From the NCBI GenBank assembly GCA_035277145.1, contig DATELA010000040.1, positions 1-27,029 of the forward strand: a stretch of DNA of 27,029 nt. Reading direction: 5' to 3'. The notes beneath the pieces are model-generated. The model saw only the letters and a list, made by a program, of their open reading frames with translations. It did not search any database and was not told where the DNA came from. The DNA is from DASRAP01 sp035277145. Its GTDB lineage: Bacteria; Gemmatimonadota; Gemmatimonadetes; Gemmatimonadales; Gemmatimonadaceae. Shown here piece after piece: positions 6,546 through 15,459 of this stretch (position 1 is the first letter of the stretch; each line of letters starts with the position of its first letter). A program made the translations under genes and the position numbers.

Positions 6546-9191
6546 GTGCCGCGCATCGCTGGTATCCGCCGCCTGTTCCGGCTCCGTTTGCCGGGGCGCG
6601 TCAATCTCACGGAGATCGACGATGAATTGCGTTTTCACATCGAGACACGCGCAGACGAGCTGATCGCCGGCGGCATGACCGCGACCGACGCACGCGCCAC
6701 GGCTCTTCGTGAGTTCGGCAATGTGGCGGCATATCGAGACGATGTCGCGACGATCGATCACCAGTACGCACGGGAGCAACGCATGCGCCTCTTCATTGAA
6801 TCCGTCACCGACGACCTGCGCTACGCGTGGTTTGCGTTGCGTGCGCACCCCGGTTTTTCGCTGCTCGCAGTGTTCACGCTCGTGATGGGCATTGGTGCCA
6901 CGACATCGGTGTTCAGTGTTGTGCGCGGCGTCCTGCTGCGGCCGCTCCCGTACGCCAACGCCGATCGCGTCGTGCACGTCGGCGAGCGTGACATCGCGCG
7001 ACCAGGGCGCGGCGGCAACACGTCTTTCGACAACTTCACCGATTGGCAGAAGATGTCGAGCAGTTTTGTCGCGATGGGTTTGTTCAACACGTGGCAACCC
7101 ACGCTCACGGGACGCGGCCAGGCCGCGCGCGTCGAAGTCGCGGGCGTCACCGCGGGAATCTTCGATGTGTTCGATGCGCGGCCGTTTCTCGGCCGGCGGT
7201 TCGTGGCAAGCGACAACGCGAATGGCGCGGCGGCAGTTGTTGTCGTGAGCTACGACTTCTGGCGCACGAGGCTCGGCGCCGATTCCGGCGCAATTGGACA
7301 AAAGATTCTGATCAACTTTGCACCGGCCGAAGTCGTCGGCGTATTGCGTCCCGATTTCAGCGCGCCCGGTTCGTTGAATCGTCCGATCTGGTTCAACTTT
7401 TCCGATGATACCGATGGTCGCGCGGGACGATCGAAGGCCGCGTATGCGCTTCTCAAACCCGGCGTGACCGTTGATCAGGCGCAGGACGACATGCAGCGCG
7501 TGTCGGCGCAACTCGCCGAGCAGTATCCCAAGGAAAACAAGGGATCGACGGCCGTTGTCGCTCCGCTGAGCGACCGGCTGATCGGCGATCTCCGGCGGCC
7601 GTTGTACATGATGCTCGCTGCATCGTTCCTCGTGTTGCTCATCGCGTGTGCGAACCTGTCGAACTTGTTGCTCACGCGCGGTGTTGCGCGTGGCCGTGAA
7701 CTCGCGGTGCGAGTTGCATTAGGCGCCGGCCGCGCGCGCATCGTGCGACAACTCCTCACGGAGAGCGTGCTGCTCGCTGCAATTGGTTGTGTTGGCGGCG
7801 TCATCGTGGCGTCCGTCGCCACGGGCCAGTTGTTGCGTCTGGGTCCACCGGTGTTTGCGACGCGCCCACCGTCGATGGATCTCACCGTGCTCGCCGGTGC
7901 CGTTGCCGTTGCTGTATGCACGACGCTTCTCTTTGGCCTCGTACCCGCGTTCCGCAGCGCACCGCGCGACCCACCGGCAACGTTGCGTGCGTCGTCGCGA
8001 GCGGGCGGTGGACAGACCGCTCGCTTGCGTACTGGACTCGCCGTCGCGCAGCTCTCGCTCGCGGTGGTACTGCTCTCCGTGAGCACGATGGTGATTTCGA
8101 GTTTCGCGCGCGTGTTGCGTGTGGAGCCGGGCATACGCGGCGATCATTTGCTGACGGCGTCGATGAACCTGCCGCGCGCGCGATACGACAGCTCGAAGAG
8201 TACGGTGTTCTACCAACGCGTGGCCGAGCGTGTGCGCGGCCTCCCGGGCGTCGAGGACGTCGCGTTCACGAGCCTCATCGCCTTCAGCGGCGACTACGAT
8301 CGCATTGGTATTGCACGGATCGCCGGCGAACCCGAGCACTCCGGCAGCGACGCGCCCGAAGGCGACCGCTACATCGTGACGCCGAGCTATTTCGAAACGA
8401 TGGGCGTTCGCTTGGTGAAAGGCCGCCTGTTCACGGATGACGATCGCTACGACGGCGCTGTGGTATGTCTTGTTGATGAAGTCTTCGCGCGGCGGACCTG
8501 GGGTAATGCAGATCCGATCGGCAAGCAGATGCAGTTACCGATGCGCACGGAGTTTGCGACGATCGTCGGAGTGGTGACGCACGTAAAGACCTACGGCCTC
8601 GAGGTGGAATCGCCCGGACAGATCTACATGTCGAACGTGCAGTATCCGTGGCGATGGACGTCGATCGTGGTGCGCACGACCGGCGATCCGATGGCGTTTC
8701 TGCCGACGCTGACACGTGTGGTGCAGGAACTCGATCCAGATCAACCGGTGTCGACGCCGGCCACGATGGAAACGATGATGGGTGACTTGCTCCGCGCGCG
8801 CCAGTTCACACTCACATTGCTCGCGACGTTCGCGGGCGTCGCCATCGCGCTCGCCGTGATCGGTTTGTACGGCGTGATTGCGTACGGGGTGTCACAGCGT
8901 CGGCGCGAGTTCAGCATTCGCCTCGCACTTGGTGCGCAACGTATCCAGATCGCGCGGATGGTTGTTGGTGAAGGTGGACGCATCGCGCTGATCGGTGCGG
9001 TGCTTGGCGCGGCCGGTGCGTTCGGTGCGAGCAAGCTGGTCTCGACGCTGCTCTTTGAAGTCAGCGCTCGCGACGTGATGCTGCTGACGCTCGTCTCCGC
9101 TGGGCTCGTGGCTGTTGCGATGCTTGCGTGCGTGATGCCGGCGAGACGCGCCACCGCGGTGCAGCCGGCGGACGTGCTGCGCGGCGACTAA
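6546..9191 (+). CDS. ADOP-type ABC permease (MacB/FtsX-like) 1
   Basis: This 881-residue protein starts at GTG, 19 bp after PadR. Residues 15-80 form the soluble permease prefix (EIDDELRFHIETRADEL, ATALREFGN). The first transmembrane helix, with signature LMGIGATTSVFSVVRGVLLRPLPY-like sequence, is near 110-140. A MacB-type periplasmic core follows, then an FtsX block near 355-470 (FLVLLIACANLSNLLLTRG, ELAVRVALGAGRARIVRQL). The second half repeats this plan, ending with AYGVSQRRREFSIRLALGAQ and PARRATAVQPADVLRGD. This duplicated orphan permease family is typical of Acidobacteriota and Gemmatimonadota. No ATPase or membrane-fusion gene is adjacent, so those partners must be elsewhere. Substrate is unknown; PadR pairing suggests an inducible stress or efflux role. 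Confidence 0.93.
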   Translation: MPRIAGIRRLFRLRLPGRVNLTEIDDELRFHIETRADELIAGGMTATDARATALREFGNVAAYRDDVATIDHQYAREQRMRLFIESVTDDLRYAWFALRAHPGFSLLAVFTLVMGIGATTSVFSVVRGVLLRPLPYANADRVVHVGERDIARPGRGGNTSFDNFTDWQKMSSSFVAMGLFNTWQPTLTGRGQAARVEVAGVTAGIFDVFDARPFLGRRFVASDNANGAAAVVVVSYDFWRTRLGADSGAIGQKILINFAPAEVVGVLRPDFSAPGSLNRPIWFNFSDDTDGRAGRSKAAYALLKPGVTVDQAQDDMQRVSAQLAEQYPKENKGSTAVVAPLSDRLIGDLRRPLYMMLAASFLVLLIACANLSNLLLTRGVARGRELAVRVALGAGRARIVRQLLTESVLLAAIGCVGGVIVASVATGQLLRLGPPVFATRPPSMDLTVLAGAVAVAVCTTLLFGLVPAFRSAPRDPPATLRASSRAGGGQTARLRTGLAVAQLSLAVVLLSVSTMVISSFARVLRVEPGIRGDHLLTASMNLPRARYDSSKSTVFYQRVAERVRGLPGVEDVAFTSLIAFSGDYDRIGIARIAGEPEHSGSDAPEGDRYIVTPSYFETMGVRLVKGRLFTDDDRYDGAVVCLVDEVFARRTWGNADPIGKQMQLPMRTEFATIVGVVTHVKTYGLEVESPGQIYMSNVQYPWRWTSIVVRTTGDPMAFLPTLTRVVQELDPDQPVSTPATMETMMGDLLRARQFTLTLLATFAGVAIALAVIGLYGVIAYGVSQRRREFSIRLALGAQRIQIARMVVGEGGRIALIGAVLGAAGAFGASKLVSTLLFEVSARDVMLLTLVSAGLVAVAMLACVMPARRATAVQPADVLRGD

Positions 9192-9204
9192 CGCCGCCGC
9201 GCAA

Positions 9205-10575
9205 CTACTTCACGCGCTTCCCGTTCTTCACCACGAACGCCACGCGCCGCATCGACGTCATGTCGTACAGCGGATTGCCGCGCACGACAATGATGTCCGC
9301 GAGTTTGCCCACCTCGATTGTGCCCACGCGGTCGAGTACGCCAAGTGAGAGCGCGGGCCAGTACGTCGCGGACCGGATCGTCTCCATCGGATCCATCTTG
9401 TACGTGCGCACCCACGTAATCATTTCCTCGGGTGTCGCGAATCCGTGGAAGTTCGCCGGCACGCCTGCGTCGGTGCCGATCAGCAACCGCACGCCGCTCT
9501 GTCGCAACTGATTGAACTTGGTGACCAGTGTCGGTTTGCGATTCGGCACGAACCGATAGTACGCCAACGTGTCGAGTCGCTGAATCGAACGGCGCACATC
9601 GGCGGCGATATCGGCCGGCAGGAATTCGTACCACGTCGAATCGTTCACGAATGCGGGATTCGCGGCGCGATCGATGAAGTTCGTGAGCACGTCGATCGTC
9701 GGCGTCCAATACAGCGGCGGACGATTGCCCTGTGCGGTGCGCGCGTGCAGCGAATCGATGATGTCCTTCGGATACTCAGGCGCAGTCGCCATGCCCGTGT
9801 GCTCGAATCCATCAACACCAGCAGCGAGTCCGCGGCGAATCTCATCAGGACGATGCGCGTGCGCGATCACCGGCAATCGGCGCGCGTGCGCTTCGTCTAC
9901 CACCGCGCGCACCTCGTCCATCGTCATTTGATCCTGATCGATCAGTTTGATGACGCTGACGCCGGCGTCAGCGAGGCGTTTCACTTTCGCGCGCGCATCC
10001 GCGACACCGCTGACGCCCCACCGAAACGCGCCCGTGCCTGGATACGCCTCGTGCTGAATGAACGGGCCCGACGTGTACACCGTCGCACCAACGAGGCGGC
10101 CACTGTCGATGCCGCGTTTCACTTCCATCAACGGTTCGAGCGGACCGCCGAGGTCACGCAAACTCGTGATGCCGTGCATGAGCGACTGACGCGCAGCCGC
10201 GGGCATGATCTCTTTCGCGAGGCGCGGCGGATACACCGTATCCCAATGCGCGTAACTCCCGTGACCGACGAGCATGAGATGCGCATGCATCTCGAACAAC
10301 CCAGGCATCACGGTCATGCTCGATGCATTGATCACCGTCGCGCTCGGCGGAACCGCAAGTTGTCCCACGCGTCCGATCGCGGTGATGCGATCACCAGTGA
10401 CGAGGACAACACTGTTGTCGATCGGGCGGCTGCCGTTGCCATCGATGAGTGTCCCGCCAACGAACGCGAGCGTTGCGGTGGATTGTTGCGGCGCTGACTG
10501 AAGCGCAAGCGTTACTCCGACACCCGCGAGGATTCCCACGAGTCGAAGCGCGACGGCGCGCTGCGTGGCGAGCAT
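9205..10575 (-). CDS. Secreted amidohydrolase (imidazolonepropionase-like)
   Basis: This 456-residue protein has an N-terminal signal peptide (about 1-27). The metal-dependent amidohydrolase barrel is complete: His97 and His99 in EMHAHL, Lys210 (VSVIKLI) as the possible bridging carboxylated lysine, His239/His241 (VIAHAH), His259 (FEHTG) and Asp369 (LLIGTDAG). The C-terminal VGTIEVGKLADIIVVRGNPL is the typical composite-domain return. The start at 10575 has GGAG nine bases upstream and lies 13 bp after the GH31 stop, so the two are an operon. Family members hydrolyse cyclic imides, amides or peptides such as prolidase substrates; the substrate here cannot be told. It ends 13 bp from the convergent ADOP1 stop with no visible terminator. 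Confidence 0.9.
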   Translation of the reverse strand: MLATQRAVALRLVGILAGVGVTLALQSAPQQSTATLAFVGGTLIDGNGSRPIDNSVVLVTGDRITAIGRVGQLAVPPSATVINASSMTVMPGLFEMHAHLMLVGHGSYAHWDTVYPPRLAKEIMPAAARQSLMHGITSLRDLGGPLEPLMEVKRGIDSGRLVGATVYTSGPFIQHEAYPGTGAFRWGVSGVADARAKVKRLADAGVSVIKLIDQDQMTMDEVRAVVDEAHARRLPVIAHAHRPDEIRRGLAAGVDGFEHTGMATAPEYPKDIIDSLHARTAQGNRPPLYWTPTIDVLTNFIDRAANPAFVNDSTWYEFLPADIAADVRRSIQRLDTLAYYRFVPNRKPTLVTKFNQLRQSGVRLLIGTDAGVPANFHGFATPEEMITWVRTYKMDPMETIRSATYWPALSLGVLDRVGTIEVGKLADIIVVRGNPLYDMTSMRRVAFVVKNGKRVK

Positions 10576-10588
10576 TAGTCGTTCTCCG

Positions 10589-12931
10589 TTAGAAAGTCAC
10601 GCGTACCGCGCTGCCACTATACGTCACGTTCTTTTTGGTCCCTTCTGGCAACATCTCCACGATGAACGTGCGCCGCGCAGGAATATTCGTAAATCCCGAG
10701 GGCGCACCCGGCTGCAAGGTGAGTTCGTGCCGAGCATCGTTCCACGTCATTCGCGTCCACGTCCCGCGCTTCTCGAGATAGTCCTGCGAAATGCCGTCGT
10801 CATCGTATAGCGTGAACTCACCATTTGCGCCGCGATAGACTTTGATCGTCGTCGGCTCACTCACGGGTTCGCTCGTGTACTGTCGAACCGGATCGAACGG
10901 AATGATCGCGCCCGCGCGTACGTAAATCGGCATGGTCGCGAGATCGACGGAGCGCGTTACCGTGCGTCCGCCGGCTTCGCTCGCGTTCGTCCACCAGTCG
11001 TACCATGTGCCTTCGGGCAGGTACACCGCACGCGACGACGCACCTTTCACGAACACGGGTGCAACGAGCAGATCCTTTCCCCACATGTATTGCGAGCCGA
11101 GTCCGCGCGCGCTGCGGTCGTTGGGATAGTGGATCCACATCGCGCGCGTGAGCGGCATGCCCGTCGCGCGTGCTTCCCACGCGAGCGTGTACGTGTATGG
11201 CATCAGCTGATACCGCAACTCCGCGTACGTCTTTACCACCGGCTCTATCGCGGGATTGTTGAGTTCCGTCGCGAGAATGTTCCGCCGGTCGTCATCGGGA
11301 ATCGGCGCGTTGGTGTTGTTGTATTCACGCGGCCCGAAATTGTTCAGTCCCCATCCCCACGGGAGTCGCAATTGCCAATTGCGTCCGTGCGAGCGAAACG
11401 ACGCGCTGAACGCACCAAACTGGAACCATCGCGCATACAACTCGCCTGTGAGTTCGTTGTTTGCGTAAAAGCCGGCGATGTCCGAGCCCCAGAACGGTGC
11501 AACGCTCAATCCATAGTTGATGCCAACGGCGATTTGACCTTCGAGCGACTTCCACGATGCCTCGGTATCGCCCGACCAGACCCAGCCGCCCCATTGTGCG
11601 ATACCGGGATAGCCGTTGCGATGCAAACTCCATGGACGCGTGTTGGACCGCGTCGATAGCGGTCCCTGGTAATACATCTGATGTCGCGTGACGCGCTCGA
11701 ACAGGTTGAACCAATCGCCTTCATCGGGCCAGAACGCATCGATGCCCGCGTCGAACAAGCCGACGTGTTGTCGCCAGTAATTCTGAATGTGCGAGGCGTC
11801 GAGCGTCTCGCCTGGCTTCGCCGGAATCGTGCCGTGCAGTGTGGGCAATCGATCGCGATCCCATGGAACCATGTGCACGACGACTTTCACGTTGCGCGCG
11901 TGCATATCGGCAATGACAGTTTTGCCGTCGCGCTTGAACACATCGGGATTGAAATCGAATGACGGTTGCCGCGTGTTCCATCCGCGCGGAGTGAAGCCTG
12001 TGCCGAGATAAATCACCGCGTCGACAGGAATGCGTTTTGAGCGAAACGTGTCGAGGATGCCGATGAGTTGTGTTTCGTCTTCGATCGTGCGGTGTGACTG
12101 CATGTAGCCGAGGGCCCACTTCGGTGGCAGCGCTGCGGGTCCCGTGATCGTGGCGAAGTCTTTCATCAACACGGCGGGATCGCGCGCGTCGAACACGAAC
12201 AGGTCGTACACGCCCGCGACAACTTTGCTGACGGGCGGTTTGCCCTTACCGGTCGCCTGCTGTTGGTTGCGTTCGTTCTGTGGCGCGCGGTCGGCTTCTG
12301 TTGGTTGCCACGGAACGAACACGCCGGTGTCAGCGCGCGTGAGATCGACCTGCGACCACGGCGTCGGCATGTAGATGGCCCAACCATTCGTGCCGACGAG
12401 CATGTGCGACGGATTGCGCGAGCCGTACGCATCGCTCTGCCATCGCGGTTCCATGGTGTCGAGCTTGCCGCTGCGATCGAATTGAATTGGCGCGGTGCGC
12501 CATGGCTGTCCTTGCTGGGGTCGCGGCCCGCCTTCACCCATGCCGAGCACGGGTTGTCCGTCGAGCGCAAACGTCACCGCACCGTCATCGCGGAAGCTGA
12601 TGCGTTGCACAACGTCATTCGCGCCGCGCGTGACCGTCACCGTGAGCGGTGCGCGCGTAACCGTCACCGTCAGCGCGCCGATTCTGCGCGTCACCGGCGC
12701 TGCCAGAGTGCGCACGCTGACCGCAGCCGATGCGTACGCGCGCTCGGCGATTGCCGGCGTCGTGAATACGGTGTCGGATGTTGCGACGGGCCGCAGCGAA
12801 ATGCGAAGCGCACGCTCGCCTGCTGTGCGAATGTCGAGCTGTGCGGGTTGTCCCGCCGCGGTGAGTTGTTGTGCGCGCGCGGCGGTCGCGCCAACCGCTG
12901 CAACAAGAAGAACGCTTAGAACAGCTCGCAT
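10589..12931 (-). CDS. Secreted glycoside hydrolase family 31
   Basis: I take the ATG at 12931 (780 residues) because it begins an evident signal peptide (MRAVLSVLLVAAVGATAARA); the frame is open further upstream but without sense. An N-terminal beta-sandwich (about 25-250) precedes the catalytic barrel (about 260-620). The nucleophile is Asp403 in FWPDEGDW and the likely acid/base Asp455 in VWSGDTEASW; PFWGSDIAGF is the usual substrate-pocket strand. C-terminal beta domains follow (PEGTWYDWWT, AGAIIPFDP, LYDDDG). GH31 enzymes cleave alpha-glucosides or alpha-xylosides with retention; substrate here is open. LTVTVTR occurs twice, 11 residues apart, near residues 86-102, a small internal duplication. 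It is the first gene of a minus-strand operon with the amidohydrolase. Confidence 0.92.
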   Translation of the reverse strand: MRAVLSVLLVAAVGATAARAQQLTAAGQPAQLDIRTAGERALRISLRPVATSDTVFTTPAIAERAYASAAVSVRTLAAPVTRRIGALTVTVTRAPLTVTVTRGANDVVQRISFRDDGAVTFALDGQPVLGMGEGGPRPQQGQPWRTAPIQFDRSGKLDTMEPRWQSDAYGSRNPSHMLVGTNGWAIYMPTPWSQVDLTRADTGVFVPWQPTEADRAPQNERNQQQATGKGKPPVSKVVAGVYDLFVFDARDPAVLMKDFATITGPAALPPKWALGYMQSHRTIEDETQLIGILDTFRSKRIPVDAVIYLGTGFTPRGWNTRQPSFDFNPDVFKRDGKTVIADMHARNVKVVVHMVPWDRDRLPTLHGTIPAKPGETLDASHIQNYWRQHVGLFDAGIDAFWPDEGDWFNLFERVTRHQMYYQGPLSTRSNTRPWSLHRNGYPGIAQWGGWVWSGDTEASWKSLEGQIAVGINYGLSVAPFWGSDIAGFYANNELTGELYARWFQFGAFSASFRSHGRNWQLRLPWGWGLNNFGPREYNNTNAPIPDDDRRNILATELNNPAIEPVVKTYAELRYQLMPYTYTLAWEARATGMPLTRAMWIHYPNDRSARGLGSQYMWGKDLLVAPVFVKGASSRAVYLPEGTWYDWWTNASEAGGRTVTRSVDLATMPIYVRAGAIIPFDPVRQYTSEPVSEPTTIKVYRGANGEFTLYDDDGISQDYLEKRGTWTRMTWNDARHELTLQPGAPSGFTNIPARRTFIVEMLPEGTKKNVTYSGSAVRVTF

Positions 12932-12979
12932 GCCTGTGGCCTCGTGTGGTCGCGGTAATCTGCGCTCGCCGCAGCAATG

Positions 12980-13008
12980 TTGTGAGGTGCGCGCGCGAGC
13001 CGTACAAT
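12980..13008 (+). promoter_or_regulatory. Sigma-70-type promoter for gene 13035-14744
   Basis: TTGTGA at 12980-12985 (4 of 6 to TTGACA) and TACAAT at 13003-13008 (5 of 6 to TATAAT) are separated by exactly 17 bp. Transcription would start near 13015, about 20 bases before the ATG. It sits in the 103-bp divergent gap between the GH31 gene and this gene. Confidence 0.5.
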
Positions 13009-13034
13009 TCGAATCCATTCCGCCACGCCGAACC

Positions 13035-14744
13035 ATGAACCGTCTCTCCCGCTCTTCTGCCACTGCGCTCGTTGCGCTCACCGCGACTGTTGCGCGCGCG
13101 CAATCACCTGGTACCGCGGGTGAACAGCGCGCGCAGGGCTCGCGTCCCGCCGCGACGCTCATCGCGAGCTTCGACGGACTCGGCGTTGGTTTCAATGGAC
13201 CGCAGGGCAACACGTTGGTGCGCAATCCGTCGGACAACAGTCTCGCGGTCGGCCCGAATCACATTGTGCAGACCGTCAACACGCGTATGGCGATCTTCAC
13301 CAAGAAGGGCCGCATGTACGACACCACAGGCAAAGTGTTGTACGGCTCTGTGCAGACGAACAACGTGTTTCGGGGATTTGGCGGTACGTGCGAGCAGCGC
13401 AACAACGGCGACGCGGTGGTGCGCTACGATCAGCTCGCCGATCGATGGCTCATCGTGATGCCGATCTTCTCGCGCATTCCGTATCGCGCAGATCAACCGG
13501 CTGGTACTTCGCCGAAAGATCCTGCGGCGGTAAGCGTGATCGGTGTGCCGGGACAGCCGGGCCCTGCGGTGCCACTGTTCCAGCCGCCACCGCCGAATCC
13601 CGCAGACACAGTTGGCCAGGGCCAGCGTGGCCGCGGCGGACAGCCAGCAGGCGGTGGTCGCGGTGGACAACCGACTGGTCCGCAGGGCGTGTACTCGATG
13701 TGCTACGCGATCAGCACCGGGTCTGATCCCATGGGCCCCTACTATAGATATGAGTTTCTGCGGCCGTACTTCCCGGATTATCCACGGCCCGCGGTGTGGC
13801 CCGATGGCTATTACAACCCGTCGAGCACGGGCGACAACCGGATTTCCGATTCTGTCGCGACGCAGAAGCACGCGTGCGTTGTGGAGCGCGACAAGATGTT
13901 GCGCGGCGAGCCCGCGTCAGAGCAGTGCGTGATCATCCACAACGTGAACTTTCTGAACAACGCCGACCTCGACGGGAAGCAACTTCCGCCCGCGGGTGCG
14001 CCGAACATCATGATCGCGGCAGGCGCCACGCAGCTCGACAGCATTTACGTCGACAGCGTCGTCGACGTGTGGAAGTTCCACGTCGACTGGAAAGATCCGT
14101 CGAAGACCAAGGTCACGGGACCGGAAAAGATTCCTGTTGCGCCGTATCGCTATATGTGCGATGGACAACTCACGAAGTGCGTGCCGCAACCGGGGACGGA
14201 ACAACGCCTCGATTCGCAGGGCGACAAAATCATGGCGCGGCTCGTGTATCGCCGCATGGGCAACGTTGAATCGATCGTCGGCACACACTCGATCAATACA
14301 TCGACGGGCGGCGGTGGTGTGCGATGGTACGAATTCCGCGTCGACGGCAACAACCGCAATGTGCGCTTGCATCAGCAGGGCACGTACTTGTCAGACGGAC
14401 TCTATCGATGGATGGCGAGTCCAGCGATCGACAAGAACGGCAACATCGGCATGGGATATTCGTTCGGCGGGTTGCCGAACTATGTGGGCCAGCGATTCGC
14501 GGGTCGCCTCGTGAACGATCCGCTCGGCCAGCTGACGCTGCGCGAAACAGTTTTAGTCGAAGGCGAAGGGTCGCAGATCGGCACCGCGCCGAACTTCGGT
14601 ACGCTGCGATGGCAGGACTACACGCAGAGTGCAGTGGACCCGAGTGACGACTGCACGATTTGGTATGTGGGCGATTACTACAAGAAAGACGCGCCGAGTT
14701 ACTCGACGAAGATCGGAGGGTTTCGCATGCCGGGTTGTAGCTAA
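13035..14744 (+). CDS. Secreted protein of unknown function
   Basis: This 569-residue protein starts at ATG 13035, chosen because it opens a signal peptide (MNRLSRSSATALVALTATVARAQ); the frame is open further upstream but overlaps the divergent GH31 gene. Blocks such as NSLAVGPNHIVQTVNTRMAI, GDAVVRYDQLADRWLIVMP, DPMGPYYRYEFLRPYFPDYP and PAVWPDGYYNPSSTG recur in a family of large secreted bacterial proteins with propeller-like sequence; no catalytic motif is evident. A Gly/Arg/Gln-rich low-complexity insert lies near residues 193-215. Paired Cys (in GGTCEQRNNG, YSMCYA, CDGQLTKC) suggest disulfides. No Shine-Dalgarno sequence precedes the start. Function is unknown. Confidence 0.85.
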   Translation: MNRLSRSSATALVALTATVARAQSPGTAGEQRAQGSRPAATLIASFDGLGVGFNGPQGNTLVRNPSDNSLAVGPNHIVQTVNTRMAIFTKKGRMYDTTGKVLYGSVQTNNVFRGFGGTCEQRNNGDAVVRYDQLADRWLIVMPIFSRIPYRADQPAGTSPKDPAAVSVIGVPGQPGPAVPLFQPPPPNPADTVGQGQRGRGGQPAGGGRGGQPTGPQGVYSMCYAISTGSDPMGPYYRYEFLRPYFPDYPRPAVWPDGYYNPSSTGDNRISDSVATQKHACVVERDKMLRGEPASEQCVIIHNVNFLNNADLDGKQLPPAGAPNIMIAAGATQLDSIYVDSVVDVWKFHVDWKDPSKTKVTGPEKIPVAPYRYMCDGQLTKCVPQPGTEQRLDSQGDKIMARLVYRRMGNVESIVGTHSINTSTGGGGVRWYEFRVDGNNRNVRLHQQGTYLSDGLYRWMASPAIDKNGNIGMGYSFGGLPNYVGQRFAGRLVNDPLGQLTLRETVLVEGEGSQIGTAPNFGTLRWQDYTQSAVDPSDDCTIWYVGDYYKKDAPSYSTKIGGFRMPGCS

Positions 14745-14749
14745 GCGGG

Positions 14750-14815
14750 AACGGCGTCGTGGGCCGTATGAAAAAGGCGTAATGAGCCGTTTGAAACGGC
14801 GTCGTGGGTCGCGTC
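14750..14815 (-). repeat. 21-bp repeat cluster A (minus orientation)
   Basis: Three units (14750-14770, 14771-14794, 14795-14815; the middle one has 3 extra bases) match, on the minus strand, the consensus ACGGCCCA-N2-ACGCCGTT. It starts 6 bp after the stop of the secreted protein and runs into the stop codon of the four-helix-bundle gene. It is the same family as the clusters at 15259, 17875, 18521 and 18583. Confidence 0.8.
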
Positions 14816-15194
14816 ACCGCGGGTCGCCGCGGCGGTCGTCGTTGCGCTCGACAGCGTCCATGAATGAAATGAGCATGCGGCGTAAGACCGCGGCCTTCGT
14901 GGCGAGCGTGTTGTGGACGTCTGCACGCAGGATCGCGCAGGAAATCGCGAGCTCAAGATTGCTCTCAACCTCCAGCAGTGAACCAAGGCTCGTTTCCAGG
15001 TAGCGACGGAATTCATCGCGCGACCGCTTGCTGCATCCCTCTGCGATGTTGCCAGAAACTGAGCCAGCCGCTCGAAGGATCTGACTTCGAAATCCGGGCA
15101 GGCGGCGGCACGCGCGCGCGGGTAGTGCACGCTCGAGCGCGGGAGTGAGTTCCTTCGCCAAGTGCCAGACCCGAAGACTGCGGAAGTCTTGCAT
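14814..15194 (-). CDS. Four-helix-bundle (S23/IVP-like) protein
   Basis: This 126-residue protein belongs to the family of proteins encoded by 23S rRNA intervening sequences and of the Avd accessory protein of diversity-generating retroelements. Diagnostic segments are FRSLRVWHLAKELTPAL (helix 1), LPGFRSQILRAAGSVSGNIAEGCSKRSRDEFRRYLETSLGSLLEVESNLELAI (helices 2-3, with the hallmark NIAEG near residue 49) and a last helix near 95-118. It is a small basic protein expected to form pentameric rings and bind nucleic acid. No rRNA, reverse transcriptase or variable protein is nearby. It sits between repeat clusters A and B, and its last codon overlaps cluster A. Role is unknown. Confidence 0.88.
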   Translation of the reverse strand: MQDFRSLRVWHLAKELTPALERALPARACRRLPGFRSQILRAAGSVSGNIAEGCSKRSRDEFRRYLETSLGSLLEVESNLELAISCAILRADVHNTLATKAAVLRRMLISFMDAVERNDDRRGDPR

Positions 15195-15258
15195 GCCGCG
15201 AAGTTAGGGTTGGCCACGTAGAACTCCGTCACCGTTTTCGCGCACCGCAATCATTCCA

Positions 15259-15437
15259 ACGCAGTTGGTACGGCCCAGTACGCAGTTAGTACGGCCTAGT
15301 ACGCAGTTTCTACGGCCCAGGACGCAGTTCGTGCGGCTCAGTACGCCGTTCGTACGGCCCACTACGCAGTTGGTACGGCCCAGTACGCAGTTTCTACGGC
15401 CCAGGACGCAGTTCATACGGCCCAATACGCAGTTCAT
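15259..15437 (+). repeat. 21-bp tandem repeat cluster B, 8.5 units
   Basis: Eight contiguous units of exactly 21 bp start at 15259, 15280, 15301, 15322, 15343, 15364, 15385 and 15406, with a partial ninth at 15427. Consensus is ACGCAGTT-N2-TACGGCCCAG plus one variable base. Units 1 and 6 are identical, as are units 3 and 7, indicating an internal block duplication. The array ends 22 bp before the start of the CehA/McbA gene. There are no unique spacers, so it is not a CRISPR. Confidence 0.95.
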
Positions 15438-15459
15438 CTAACCGTGGCATCTTTGACGT

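Noticed and set aside
6489..7511. 340-codon minus-strand frame opposite ADOP1
   Set aside because: Antisense shadow with no recognisable domain; the plus strand encodes a complete permease.
9445..10497. Long plus-strand frame opposite the amidohydrolase
   Set aside because: Arg/His-rich antisense shadow; the minus strand encodes a full amidohydrolase with all metal ligands.
12495..13034. Upstream extension of the secreted protein gene
   Set aside because: It would overlap the divergent GH31 gene by over 400 bp and bury the evident signal peptide at 13035.
15204..15437. Minus-strand frame encoding a periodic NCVLGRT peptide
   Set aside because: It is only the translation of the 21-bp array; the unit length is a multiple of three so any frame stays open. 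No signal or ribosome-binding site supports it.
15259..15437. CRISPR array
   Set aside because: Units are contiguous 21-bp repeats with scattered point differences and no unique spacers; no cas gene is nearby.
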